DNA of 45,343 bases from Deltaproteobacteria bacterium (lineage in GTDB: Bacteria > Desulfobacterota > Syntrophia > Syntrophales > JACQWR01), in the NCBI GenBank assembly GCA_026388415.1, contig JAPLJV010000015.1:1-45343 (forward strand). Direction: 5' to 3'. Each line of letters starts with the position of its first letter. Position 1 is the first letter of the stretch. Below, piece by piece: positions 35,001 through 42,996 of the stretch. The notes beneath the pieces are model-generated. The model did not search any database and had not been told where the DNA came from. It worked only from the letters and a program-made list of their open reading frames with translations. The position numbers were made by a program, and so were the translations under genes.

Positions 35001-35657
35001 ATGAAGAAAATTGCCCCTTCCATTCTTTCCGCCGATTTCAGCCGCCTGGCCGAAGAAATTGCGGCCGTTGAAAAGGCCGGCGCCGACCTGATCCACATTG
35101 ATGTCATGGACGGGCACTTTGTCCCCAACATTACGATTGGCGCCGGCGTCATTGCGGCGCTGCGTAAGACGACCCACCTCCCCTTTGATGTGCATCTGAT
35201 GATTGAAAATGCCGACCGCTATATAGAGAGCTTCGTACAGGCGGGCAGCGATATTATAACGGTTCATGTCGAAGCGACGCATCACATCCACCGCACTGTC
35301 ACCATGATCAGGGAGCTGGGCGTCAAGGCCGGCGTTTCCCTGAACCCGGCCACCCCCCTCGGGCAGGTGGAGGAGATCCTTGCGGCAGTGGATCAGTTGC
35401 TCATTATGACGGTAAACCCCGGGTTTGGCGGGCAAAAATTTATTGCCGGCGTACTCCCCAAAATACGCCGTGCGAAGGAAATGATCAACGCGACTGCGCC
35501 TGCCGTTTTAATCGAAGTGGATGGGGGGGTTACGCTGGACAACGTGGCTGCCATCGCGGCAGCCGGGGCAGATATTCTGGTTGCCGGCGCTGCGGTTTTC
35601 GGGCAGGGCAATTACGCCCAGACGATCGGAAAGATGAAGGCGCTGCTCAATAGCTAA
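35001..35657 (+). CDS. rpe: ribulose-phosphate 3-epimerase
   Basis: This 218-residue TIM-barrel enzyme interconverts ribulose 5-phosphate and xylulose 5-phosphate. All family motifs are present: SADFSRLAEEI, HIDVMDGHFVPN, FDVHLMIE, MTVNPGFGGQKFI and EVDGGV, including the metal-binding His/Asp and catalytic Asp residues. The ATG has AAAGGAAAA upstream. It stands alone on the plus strand, divergent from waaA and convergent with the 3-hydroxyacyl-CoA dehydrogenase gene, with a repeat on each side. Confidence 0.97.
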   Translation: MKKIAPSILSADFSRLAEEIAAVEKAGADLIHIDVMDGHFVPNITIGAGVIAALRKTTHLPFDVHLMIENADRYIESFVQAGSDIITVHVEATHHIHRTVTMIRELGVKAGVSLNPATPLGQVEEILAAVDQLLIMTVNPGFGGQKFIAGVLPKIRRAKEMINATAPAVLIEVDGGVTLDNVAAIAAAGADILVAGAAVFGQGNYAQTIGKMKALLNS

Positions 35658-35660
35658 ATT

Positions 35661-35833
35661 TAAGCAGGGGCAGGTTTGACGACCTCGTCAAAAGTCGAAA
35701 ATGCCCCAAAATCGTCATTCCGGTGAAAACCGGAATCCAGTAATTTCAACGCGTTACAAAAATTCTGGACACCGGTTTTCACCGGTGTGACGACTTTTGA
35801 CGAGACCATCAGGTTTGAAATCTGCCCCTACTT
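35661..35833. repeat. nested inverted-repeat element between convergent genes
   Basis: The outer arms TAAGCAGGGGCAG and CTGCCCCTACTTA pair with one mismatch. Inside them a perfect 14-bp pair, CTCGTCAAAAGTCG (35684-35697) and CGACTTTTGACGAG (35791-35804), encloses further short palindromes (CCGGTGAAAACCGG, CACCGGTTTTCACCGGTG). Elements of this style are frequent in deltaproteobacterial intergenic DNA. Lying between two convergent stops, it could also end transcription from both sides. Confidence 0.75.
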
Positions 35834-35840
35834 ATCTATC

Positions 35841-36695
35841 CTACTTGCTGTAATCATAGACGCCTTTGCCGGTCTTGCGGCCCAGACGCCCCGCTCGCAC
35901 TAACTTCCTCAGCAAGGGGGCTGGTTTGTACTTGTCTCCCAATTCCCGATGCATCCCTTCCATGATATGGAGCAGCGTGTCGTTGCCGATCAGATCGGCC
36001 AGGGCCAGGGGCCCGATCGGATGATTGCAACCCAGGACCATGCCCTTGTCAATATCTTCGGCGCTGGCCACTCCCTCTCCGAGGGTAAAATAGGCCTCGT
36101 TGATCATCAGGCAGAGGATCCTGTTAACCGCAAATGCCGGCGCCTCGTTGACGATGATTGCCTCCTTGCCAAGCGCCTTCCCCCAAGCCAGGGCGGTTTC
36201 CAGCGTTTCAGCAGAAGTTTCGTAGCCCTTGATCACCTCCAGGAGCTTCATGACCGGGACCGGATTGAAAAAATGAGTGCCGATAAAACGCGTCGGCCTC
36301 TTGGTAATGGTCGCCATTTCCGTAATACTGAGCCCCGAGGTGTTGGTAAAGAAAAGGCAATGGGAGGGCACAACAGCCTCCAGCTCCGCATACACCTTCT
36401 TTTTGACGTCCATCACTTCGATGATGACTTCCACCACTACATCGGCGTCTCCCGCCGCTTCCTTGATGTCAAGGGTGGGTTTGATCCGACCCATGATGGT
36501 ATCCATCTCGGCCTGGGTTCTTCTGCCTTTTTCCACATCGCGGCTCAGATTTTTACTGATCGCCTTCATGCCGCCATCAATAAATCTCTGCTCTATGTCC
36601 CGCATGGTCACCCGAAAACCTGCCTGCGCACAGACCTGGGCGATACCATTGCCCATCAAACCAGCCCCTAAAACACATACTTTTTTAATCTCCAT
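35841..36695 (-). CDS. 3-hydroxybutyryl-CoA (3-hydroxyacyl-CoA) dehydrogenase
   Basis: This 284-residue NAD(P)-dependent enzyme oxidises 3-hydroxyacyl-CoA or reduces acetoacetyl-CoA in beta-oxidation or butyrate pathways. It begins [20 protein letters not shown] (GxGxxG). It has the catalytic histidine in [14 protein letters not shown], a nearby TNTSGLSI, and the C-terminal helical domain (GFAVNRI-like [15 protein letters not shown]). The frame is open to 36926 but the ATG at 36695 has a good ribosome site (AGGAAGGAG) and the family start. It follows holA by 53 bp. The direction of the reaction cannot be decided here. Confidence 0.93.
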   Translation of the reverse strand: MEIKKVCVLGAGLMGNGIAQVCAQAGFRVTMRDIEQRFIDGGMKAISKNLSRDVEKGRRTQAEMDTIMGRIKPTLDIKEAAGDADVVVEVIIEVMDVKKKVYAELEAVVPSHCLFFTNTSGLSITEMATITKRPTRFIGTHFFNPVPVMKLLEVIKGYETSAETLETALAWGKALGKEAIIVNEAPAFAVNRILCLMINEAYFTLGEGVASAEDIDKGMVLGCNHPIGPLALADLIGNDTLLHIMEGMHRELGDKYKPAPLLRKLVRAGRLGRKTGKGVYDYSK

Positions 36696-36748
36696 TGTCT
36701 TGCTCCTTCCTGTACCTGTGTAAAGTTGTTTTTTCTCACGTACCACTA

Positions 36749-38131
36749 TTAATGCAAACACACTTCCGCTAAAAAACGCTCCAGCATAAGCTGGGGATTT
36801 CTTCCCGTTGATCGCAGGGCCAGGTCCATATCGGCCAGATATTCCAGATGCCCAAGGAGGACATCGTAAGGAAAAAGCCCCGCATTCTTGAGCATGCGAT
36901 AGACTGCATAGGGATGCTGCCCACACAGGCTGCCCACACCTTCTTTATCCTTGCCGCCCAAAGCCTTGATCGCCGGGTAAGTGCTCGCCTGAAACCGGCT
37001 ATAGTCCATACCGGGTTTATAAGACGTAAGTTTCCCGGACTTCAACAGCAACTGGGCGTAAAGAAGCAGGCGAATCTCCCGGGTGAGCATTTTCATGATG
37101 ACTAAGTGATGAACGCCCTGCTCCAGCAGATCCTTCAGGATGATAAGCGCCTGCGGCAGTTTTCTCTCCACGAGGGCGGCCGTTAATTCAAAAACCGTAT
37201 CCTCTTTCGATTTCCCGATCGCCGCTTCCACATCGCGCGCCTCTATCGTGGTCGCGCCGCCGGTATATATGGAAAGCTTTTCCAGGGCCAACATGGAGTC
37301 GCGCAGATCAAACCCTGTCTTTTTGCCGATGGCCTCCCAGGCGGCCGGCGTTAATTTCTTGCCCCTCTGGTCCAGGAACTCCTGTGCCGCCTCGAGCAGC
37401 AGGAACTTTTGTTTCGCTTCATTCTTGGCCTGGGGGAAGTAAAGCACTTTCCCGGAGGCGGATATTTGCTTGAAGATCTGCTTTCTTTTGTCAACCGCCG
37501 CCGCCGTTAATATGAGAATGTTACCCTCCGGCAATCCTCCGGCCAGAACTTTGCTCAGGCCTTCCAGATTATCCCCGGCCGACGCGGCTGTTTCCATACC
37601 GCGTTCCACACAAATTGCGACCACCCCGGGCAGCCATTTTTCCCTGTCCTCGCCGCTGTCGCCTTCCACCGTCTTCTGCCATTCCGAATCGCCAATCCTT
37701 TTCCAGGCCCCATCCTGAAAATCGGCCAGTTTCCAGCCCGTCAGCTTGAGAAATTGGAGAAAATCGCCAGCCGCCTGCGTGGGGTTGGTATCTAAGCGCT
37801 CGCGAATCTTTTGGATAAGGCCGGGTAAAATCTTCCGGGATTGGAAAAGAGTGGTATTCTTTACGGCCACAATCTTCCGGCCGGGCAACAGCGGCACGGT
37901 AAGGAGGGACTGGCAAATGGCGGCGAAATCCTCCTGCCCTCCTTCCACGTAGAAAAGGTTCAGCTCCCGGTCCGCCGGGGGAAGAAGTAGCTCAATGATC
38001 TTGTTCAGCCCTTCCTGGATCAGGTATTCTTCTTCTCCATAGAGCAGGTAGCAGGGGGCAATATCGCCCTGTTTGATGCTGTTTAAGACCCTCGGTAAGG
38101 TTTCCGTGCTTTCGCCCGGTTGCATGTCCAT
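36749..38131 (-). CDS. holA: DNA polymerase III subunit delta, with an internal insertion
   Basis: The delta subunit of the clamp loader opens the sliding clamp in replication. The protein begins with the family motif ([20 protein letters not shown]) and ends with the usual helical collar ([10 protein letters not shown]-like [17 protein letters not shown], then [16 protein letters not shown]). It is 460 residues long, against about 340 for typical HolA. The extra ~85 residues lie at about 112-195, Trp- and Glu/Asp-rich, before [13 protein letters not shown]. The insertion is in frame, so the gene looks functional. It starts 8 bp after the LOG-family gene. Confidence 0.9.
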   Translation of the reverse strand: MDMQPGESTETLPRVLNSIKQGDIAPCYLLYGEEEYLIQEGLNKIIELLLPPADRELNLFYVEGGQEDFAAICQSLLTVPLLPGRKIVAVKNTTLFQSRKILPGLIQKIRERLDTNPTQAAGDFLQFLKLTGWKLADFQDGAWKRIGDSEWQKTVEGDSGEDREKWLPGVVAICVERGMETAASAGDNLEGLSKVLAGGLPEGNILILTAAAVDKRKQIFKQISASGKVLYFPQAKNEAKQKFLLLEAAQEFLDQRGKKLTPAAWEAIGKKTGFDLRDSMLALEKLSIYTGGATTIEARDVEAAIGKSKEDTVFELTAALVERKLPQALIILKDLLEQGVHHLVIMKMLTREIRLLLYAQLLLKSGKLTSYKPGMDYSRFQASTYPAIKALGGKDKEGVGSLCGQHPYAVYRMLKNAGLFPYDVLLGHLEYLADMDLALRSTGRNPQLMLERFLAEVCLH

Positions 38132-38139
38132 CAGTCAGC

Positions 38140-38793
38140 TCAGACAATAACATATTTCTTGATATATTTTACCACTTCCTCTGGTTCATCAATAAGCTCG
38201 AACAGGGCCAGGTCAGACGGGGATATCTTATCGTCCCGCAGCATGGTCGCCTTGATCCAGTCTATCAGCCCCCCCCAGAATTCACTACCCATCAGGATGA
38301 CAGGGAAGCTTTTTATCCGCTTGGTCTGGATCAGGGTCAGGGCCTCGAACAGTTCATCGAGGGTACCAAAACCGCCCGGCAATACTACGTAAGCCATGGC
38401 ATACTTGACAAAGAAGACCTTGCGAATAAAAAAATACCGGCAATCAAGATTGATATTGGCATAGGGATTGGGTTTCTGCTCGAACGGAAGATGGATGTTC
38501 ATCCCCACGGATTTGCCCCCGGCTTCCGCGGCGCCTCTATTGCCAGCCTCCATGACGCCCGGACCGCCGCCAGTTATGATGCTGAATCCCTCTTCCGCGA
38601 GCCGATGGGCCAGATATTGCGTCTTTTTATAATAGGGGTCATCCGGTTTGACGCGGGCCGAACCAAAGATGGAGACCGCATTGCCCAAATCGGAAAGCGA
38701 CTCGATCCCATCTACAAACTCGGCCATGATGCGAAATATGCGCCATGATTCCTCGACGGACAGGGCATCTATCAGGTATTGTTTCTCAGTCAA
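38140..38793 (-). CDS. LOG-family (TIGR00730) Rossmann-fold protein
   Basis: This 217-residue protein carries the two family signatures GGGPGVMEAGNRGA and PGGFGTLDELFE (PGGxGTxxE). Members hydrolyse nucleoside 5'-monophosphates to base and ribose 5-phosphate, and some act as cytokinin-activating LOG enzymes in plants. The bacterial substrate here is uncertain. The start is TTG at 38793 with AGGTG upstream. It precedes holA with an 8-bp gap, so they are probably co-transcribed. Confidence 0.88.
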   Translation of the reverse strand: MTEKQYLIDALSVEESWRIFRIMAEFVDGIESLSDLGNAVSIFGSARVKPDDPYYKKTQYLAHRLAEEGFSIITGGGPGVMEAGNRGAAEAGGKSVGMNIHLPFEQKPNPYANINLDCRYFFIRKVFFVKYAMAYVVLPGGFGTLDELFEALTLIQTKRIKSFPVILMGSEFWGGLIDWIKATMLRDDKISPSDLALFELIDEPEEVVKYIKKYVIV

Positions 38794-38820
38794 AGCACCT
38801 ACCCCATGTTAAACGGGCCC

Positions 38821-38970
38821 TAACCCCGCCAAGCGGGATAAGCAAGTTTACGAAAGCAGTTTCCGCTAACCCCGATGAACGGGATAAGTAAGTTTACGAA
38901 TTTACTTTCTTGCTGAAAGCAAATTCTAACTTACTAAAAGCGCAGAAAATGCTTTCTAACTTGCTAAAAC
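38821..38970. repeat. tandem 46-bp repeat plus hairpin repeat between rpsU and the LOG gene
   Basis: Two 46-bp units start TAACCCCG at 38821 and 38867 and share GGGATAAG(C/T)AAGTTTACGAA. They run into a hairpin (GAATTTACTTTC…GAAAGCAAATTC) followed by TTCTAACTTACTAAAAG, and then a partial third unit with TTTCTAACTTGCTAAAAC. The hairpin part is related to the repeat at 20439-20481. The end overlaps the last codons of rpsU by a few bases. Confidence 0.65.
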
Positions 38971-39155
38971 GTTCGCCGTCTCTGCACCTTGGCTAATCTT
39001 CGTCTCGCCTCGATGGCTTTGCGTTTTTTCTTGACCGATGGTTTCTCGTAAGCCCTGCGCACCTTCAGTTCCTTGAAAAGGCCGCTTTTCGACAATTTAT
39101 TCTTCAGAATCTTTAAGGCCTTCTCGACGTCATTATCAAATACTTTTACTTCCAA
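38964..39155 (-). CDS. rpsU: 30S ribosomal protein S21
   Basis: This 63-residue basic ribosomal protein begins MEVKVFDNDVEKALKILKNK and has the conserved RRAYEKPSVKKKRK segment and Arg-rich end. S21 helps the 30S subunit with initiation near the anti-Shine-Dalgarno region. The start is TTG at 39155 with AAGGAGG seven bases before. It is followed by the LOG gene after repeats and preceded by the hisC terminator, so it probably has its own promoter. Confidence 0.95.
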   Translation of the reverse strand: MEVKVFDNDVEKALKILKNKLSKSGLFKELKVRRAYEKPSVKKKRKAIEARRRLAKVQRRRTF

Positions 39156-39276
39156 TCCCAGTCCTCCTTATTTACCATATGTAAAGAGATACGCTCCCTG
39201 TTTGCATTCTCTCAGGCGTTTGGCCGCCTGTATCGGCCTTCCAACGTACTCAAAACGTTTATCGGCATTTGGGCAT

Positions 39277-39327
39277 AAAAAAAGGGCAGTACGGCATTGC
39301 ACTAAACTTAGTGCCGTCGTCTACCCT
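39277..39327 (-). terminator. intrinsic terminator after hisC
   Basis: Read on the minus strand, a long imperfect hairpin (39327-39284) with inner stem GCACTAA/TTAGTGC and outer AGGGTAG/…CTGCCCT arms is followed by seven U (39283-39277). It lies 53 bp after the hisC stop and 122 bp before rpsU, so it should end the gcvH-like/hisC transcript. Confidence 0.75.
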
Positions 39328-39379
39328 AACTGTGGCAAATATATTAAATCACGCTCCTTACTCGGCCCTTGCTTGGCCT

Positions 39380-40444
39380 TTATTCGGCGATGATACGCTC
39401 CAACGCCCCCAGAAACATCCCGTTTTCCCTCTGGGTTCCTACTGTTACCCGCATACAGTTTTTAAAGTTACCGGCAGTAGGGAAATGTCTGACCATAATC
39501 CCCTGTTCACGTAGGGAAGCGTATACTCTATTCGTATCATAAAGGCAACCAAAAAAAATAAAATTTGCCGCCGAGGGGTAGGGCCGAATGCCCGGCAATT
39601 GTTGCAAGGCGGAAAATAACTGCTCTCTCCCCCTGACAATCTCCGCTGCCTGCGCTAAGAATACCGCCTCATGATCAAGGTAGAACCCGGCTGCGGCCTG
39701 GGATAAGGAGTTGATGTTGTATGGCAGCCTCACCTTGTTCAGTTCGTTCACCAAGGAGGACGCGCCGATCAAAAAACCAATCCGGAGCGCCGCCAGACCC
39801 ATTTTAGACAAGGTCTTCAGAATGACCAGATTTTCATATTTTTCCAGGAGCGGCAGAAAAGTCTGTCCGGAAAAATTGCCATAGGCTTCATCCACGACGA
39901 TTAGTCCGGGCGTCTTTTCCAACAGTGCTTCCATTTTTTCCCGGGAGAAGCAATTTCCGGTGGGGTTATTCGGAAAGCTCAAAAAAACCAGCCCGGGCGC
40001 ATAAACATCCATCAGTTCCAGCATGGCCGGCAGGTCGAGGTCGCAGCCGTTCTCCAGCGGCGCTTCTATGACCGTATGCCCGTTATTCACGGAGCTGATC
40101 CGGTACATCGCAAAAGTGGGAACAGGCGTCATGACGCGGGTAGGGGCGAGAGATGTACAGAGTACCTGGATCATCTCGTTAGACCCGTTGCCGGCGATAA
40201 GCATATCCTCCGCAACGCCGTAATTAGCCGCAAACCTGGCCAGCAGTGTGTGAGAACCGGCTCCGGGATACCGATTTAACGACACACGACCCAGAGCCGC
40301 CATGAATTCATCATGGAGTTCGGCCGGAAGGGAAAAAGGACTTTCATTGGCATCCAGCTTGATCGGCAAGATGGAGGTCTCGGCGACATAGGCCTTCTGC
40401 CCCCGTACCTCGTTTTTGATAAGATCATCCAAACGCATCGGCAA
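39380..40444 (-). CDS. hisC: histidinol-phosphate aminotransferase
   Basis: This 354-residue PLP-dependent aminotransferase of histidine synthesis (histidinol phosphate to imidazole-acetol phosphate) shows LDANESPFSLP near the N-terminus, GNGSNEMIQV, SFPNNPTGNCF, VVDEAYGNF, and the PLP lysine in LKTLSKMGLAALRIG. The start is ambiguous: TTG at 40444 has AAAGG nine bases before, and an ATG follows at 40438. It lies 50 bp after the GcvH-like gene. No other his gene is nearby, so the family call could hide another amino-acid specificity. Confidence 0.9.
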   Translation of the reverse strand: MPMRLDDLIKNEVRGQKAYVAETSILPIKLDANESPFSLPAELHDEFMAALGRVSLNRYPGAGSHTLLARFAANYGVAEDMLIAGNGSNEMIQVLCTSLAPTRVMTPVPTFAMYRISSVNNGHTVIEAPLENGCDLDLPAMLELMDVYAPGLVFLSFPNNPTGNCFSREKMEALLEKTPGLIVVDEAYGNFSGQTFLPLLEKYENLVILKTLSKMGLAALRIGFLIGASSLVNELNKVRLPYNINSLSQAAAGFYLDHEAVFLAQAAEIVRGREQLFSALQQLPGIRPYPSAANFIFFGCLYDTNRVYASLREQGIMVRHFPTAGNFKNCMRVTVGTQRENGMFLGALERIIAE

Positions 40445-40494
40445 GATTGGCTACCTTTCTTAGAGAATTATGGAAAAATTACCGCATCCAGAAT

Positions 40495-40902
40495 TCAGTC
40501 AACATCAACTTCCGCTTCCTCGGCCAGAAACTCATTGTATTCGGCCAGATCCAGCAAGTCACTCAACTCCTCCTCAAACTCCACTTCCACAACGATCATC
40601 CATCCCGTATCGTGGGGATCACTGTTGACAACACCGATGTCATCCAGAAGGTCTTCATTCACGGCGACAACCTCGCCGCTGACAGGGGAAACGAGATCTG
40701 TCACCCCTCTGGCGGCGGCCTCAATGGCGCCGAAGGGTTCATCCCGTTCGAGGTAGGATTCCACCTCGGGCAATTCGATGGAAACAGCCTCGCCCAATTC
40801 TTGCTGGGCATAATCGGTAATGCCGATCGTGGCCAAATGGCCCTCAAGCCTTACCCATACATGTTCACGACTGAACAGCAAGTCATCCGAAAATACTTTC
40901 AT
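40495..40902 (-). CDS. GcvH-like (glycine cleavage H) protein lacking the lipoyl lysine
   Basis: This 135-residue protein has the GcvH fold: SREHVWVRLEGHLATIGITD, YAQQELGEAVSIELPEV, VSPVSGEVVAVNE, then PHDTGWMIVVEV and a very acidic tail (EFLAEEAEVDVD). In true H proteins the lipoate is carried by the lysine of ESVKAVSD. Here the segment reads EAAARGVTD (61-69), and the only lysine in the whole protein is residue 2. It therefore cannot be lipoylated at the normal site. It may be a regulatory or structural paralogue, or decayed. No gcvT or gcvP gene is near. It lies between a peptidase gene (22 bp) and hisC (50 bp). Confidence 0.85.
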   Translation of the reverse strand: MKVFSDDLLFSREHVWVRLEGHLATIGITDYAQQELGEAVSIELPEVESYLERDEPFGAIEAAARGVTDLVSPVSGEVVAVNEDLLDDIGVVNSDPHDTGWMIVVEVEFEEELSDLLDLAEYNEFLAEEAEVDVD

Positions 40903-40924
40903 GGCATAATATCCTGTGTTTTTA

Positions 40925-42010
40925 TTATAATACGGTTAAATTCTTGGGTACGCTGGTTAATACCTCGCAATCATGCTCCCGCACCAGAACCGTATCCTCG
41001 ATCCTGATCCCCCATTGGCCGGGGAGATAAACCCCCGGCTCAATAGTCACTACCATCCCGGCGGCCAGAGTCGCCTGCGAAGAGGCCGCAATCCGGGGCG
41101 GCTCATGCACATCAAGCCCGATGCCATGCCCCGTCCCGTGAGAAAAAAAGCGTCCCAGACCGGCTTTCTCCATGCAGTCCCGGGCAATATGGTCAATCTC
41201 CGCGCAGGCGACCCCTGCCTTTACAGCCGCCAGCGCCCGGTCATGGGCGACTCGGACTATCTCATAGACCTCCTGGAACCGGGCAGACGCCTGGCCCAAT
41301 ATAAAGGTGCATGTTTCGTCGGAATGATAGCCCTCAATAACAGCCCCATAATCAATGACCAGCGCATCTCCCGCCATTAATTTTCTTTTCCCCGGGGTCG
41401 CATGCGGCAGGGCGGAGTTCGCCCCGGCGGCTACAATGGTCGGAAACGATGCCCCCGCAGCGCCGCTTTGCCGCATCCGGTATTCCAGTTCCAGTGCGAC
41501 TTCATCTTCCCGCAGGCCGGGCCTGATTATCTCCTGCATCGCCACCAGCGCCCGGGAGGCCGTAACCGCCGCCGCCCGTAGCAGGGCGATCTCTCCTGCG
41601 TCCTTGATGGCCCTGATGTTGACTAAATCGCCAGTAAGCGGGGACAGACGGAGCGCCGGAACTTTTTCTTTCAGTTTGCCGTGGACTTCAAAACTGAGCG
41701 CCGCGGCCTCAAACCCAACCGCCTTGATCGCCTCACCCGCGATGTTCTCCGCAATCCCCTCCAATTTTTCGCGGTATTGGAAAACCCTGATTCCGACTGC
41801 TTCCAGGCTGGCCTGGGTTGTATAGCGACCGTCAACCATAAGCAGGGACTCGTCACGTTCCAGCAGGAAGACTCCATCGCTGCCCGTAAAACCTGTCAGG
41901 TAGCGGATATTCTTCATATCCAGAAAGAGCAGGGCCTCCAGATCATCTGTCAATAAGGTCTGCCGAACGCGCTGGAGGCGGTCCGGGAACCGGGCTGCTT
42001 CAGGCGGCAT
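40925..42010 (-). CDS. pepP: Xaa-Pro aminopeptidase (M24B family)
   Basis: This 361-residue pita-bread metallopeptidase removes N-terminal residues before proline. The five metal ligands are visible: Asp in VIDYGAVI, Asp in GYHSDETCTF, His in SHGTGHGIGLDVHE, Glu in VVTIEPGVYL and Glu in IRIEDTVLV. The N-terminal creatinase-like domain includes LLFLDMKNIRYLTGF. The start overlaps the end of the preceding TPR gene by 11 bp, so the two are translationally coupled. Confidence 0.93.
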   Translation of the reverse strand: MPPEAARFPDRLQRVRQTLLTDDLEALLFLDMKNIRYLTGFTGSDGVFLLERDESLLMVDGRYTTQASLEAVGIRVFQYREKLEGIAENIAGEAIKAVGFEAAALSFEVHGKLKEKVPALRLSPLTGDLVNIRAIKDAGEIALLRAAAVTASRALVAMQEIIRPGLREDEVALELEYRMRQSGAAGASFPTIVAAGANSALPHATPGKRKLMAGDALVIDYGAVIEGYHSDETCTFILGQASARFQEVYEIVRVAHDRALAAVKAGVACAEIDHIARDCMEKAGLGRFFSHGTGHGIGLDVHEPPRIAASSQATLAAGMVVTIEPGVYLPGQWGIRIEDTVLVREHDCEVLTSVPKNLTVL

Positions 42011-42689
42011 AGGCCCTTATCCTGTCAAGATTGCTTAACCAGCGGTTCAGCTCCTTTAGGACTGCGTCCGGCGGTGCGCCCTTCTCCGGTGGGGCGTCTT
42101 TCTCCGGTTGCGCCGTGCCGCCGCCTCCGATTTCACTCAACATGGCCAGCGCCCGCTTATTGGTATCATCTTTTTTAATGATTTCTTCCAGAATCTCTGC
42201 CGCCAGATCCGTATGCCCCTGTTTCATATAAAGTTCCGCTATGGTTACCGTTCGCATGATGGACGGGGAGTGCTGCGGCGTATCCTCTTCCTGGAGCAGG
42301 ATTGTCTCGCCGTCAGGCGCCAGGGAATGCAGTTTTTCCGCCACCTCCGTGGTAATAGGCGAATTGGGATTCAGATCCAGGAATTTTCGGTAAAAGGTGA
42401 TCGCCTCCTGGTTAAGTCCCGAACGTTGGCAGATGTCGCCCATCTTGGCGTAAATCACGGACATCCCATAGATGGCGTCATCCACCTCCCCCAGCAACTG
42501 CTTCACCTTGTCCAGCTTGCCCATGCGGGTCCAGGCCTGACAAAGAATTACCCTGGCCTCGGCATCGTCGGGAAACCTTTCCAGCCAATTCAGGGCAAAA
42601 TCCTGGGCCTCTTTTTGCAGACCCTGATCTAAAAAGGACTCCGCCTTGGCAATAAATACTTCTTTTTCACTACGGTTGCCATAATTCAT
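42000..42689 (-). CDS. TPR-repeat protein of unknown function
   Basis: This 229-residue soluble protein has about four helix-turn-helix TPR-like units: DQGLQKEAQDFALNWLERFP, then TRMGKLDKVKQLL, QRSGLNQEAITFYRKFLDLN and MKQGHTDLAAEILEEIIKKD. A Pro/Glu-rich low-complexity linker (about 190-208) and a short C-terminal helix follow. Such proteins act as scaffolds, and C-terminal helices of this type occur in gliding/FrzS-neighbourhood proteins, but nothing here fixes a role. It overlaps the Xaa-Pro aminopeptidase gene by 11 bp. Confidence 0.7.
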   Translation of the reverse strand: MNYGNRSEKEVFIAKAESFLDQGLQKEAQDFALNWLERFPDDAEARVILCQAWTRMGKLDKVKQLLGEVDDAIYGMSVIYAKMGDICQRSGLNQEAITFYRKFLDLNPNSPITTEVAEKLHSLAPDGETILLQEEDTPQHSPSIMRTVTIAELYMKQGHTDLAAEILEEIIKKDDTNKRALAMLSEIGGGGTAQPEKDAPPEKGAPPDAVLKELNRWLSNLDRIRAYAA

Positions 42690-42880
42690 AGTAATTTTCC
42701 CATTAATCCAAGGGATTGCTGAATTTACAACATCATGGAGATGATGGATTGGACGCTAACACAGCCTTTTGGAACGTGTCAAGCAGGAATTCAAGGGGGC
42801 AGAAATCCGACATCGTTGTGGCGGCATCAAAATTATCTTGTTTTTTTGCCAGGTTTTGATTTAAGTTGCCGACAAATAAC

Positions 42881-42970
42881 ACCCATGTTCGGCGCGGGCA
42901 CAAAGAAACATGAAAATCACCCCTTAACCCCCCTTTGGTAAGGGGGGGGATGGGGGGATTTTCATATAAA
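42881..42970. repeat. C/G-run palindromic repeat, copy 2
   Basis: This is the second copy of the repeat at 34893-34980, with a few substitutions and one extra G in each G run. It ends 26 bp before the ATG of the selenoprotein gene. The palindrome would form a strong hairpin in or next to the leader of that operon. Confidence 0.85.
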
Positions 42971-42996
42971 CACACAAAAATCAGAGGAATCAAAGA

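Noticed and set aside
40903-40924. Glycine riboswitch upstream of the GcvH-like gene
   Set aside because: Only 22 bp separate it from the peptidase gene, so there is no room, and no glycine aptamer motif is seen nearby.
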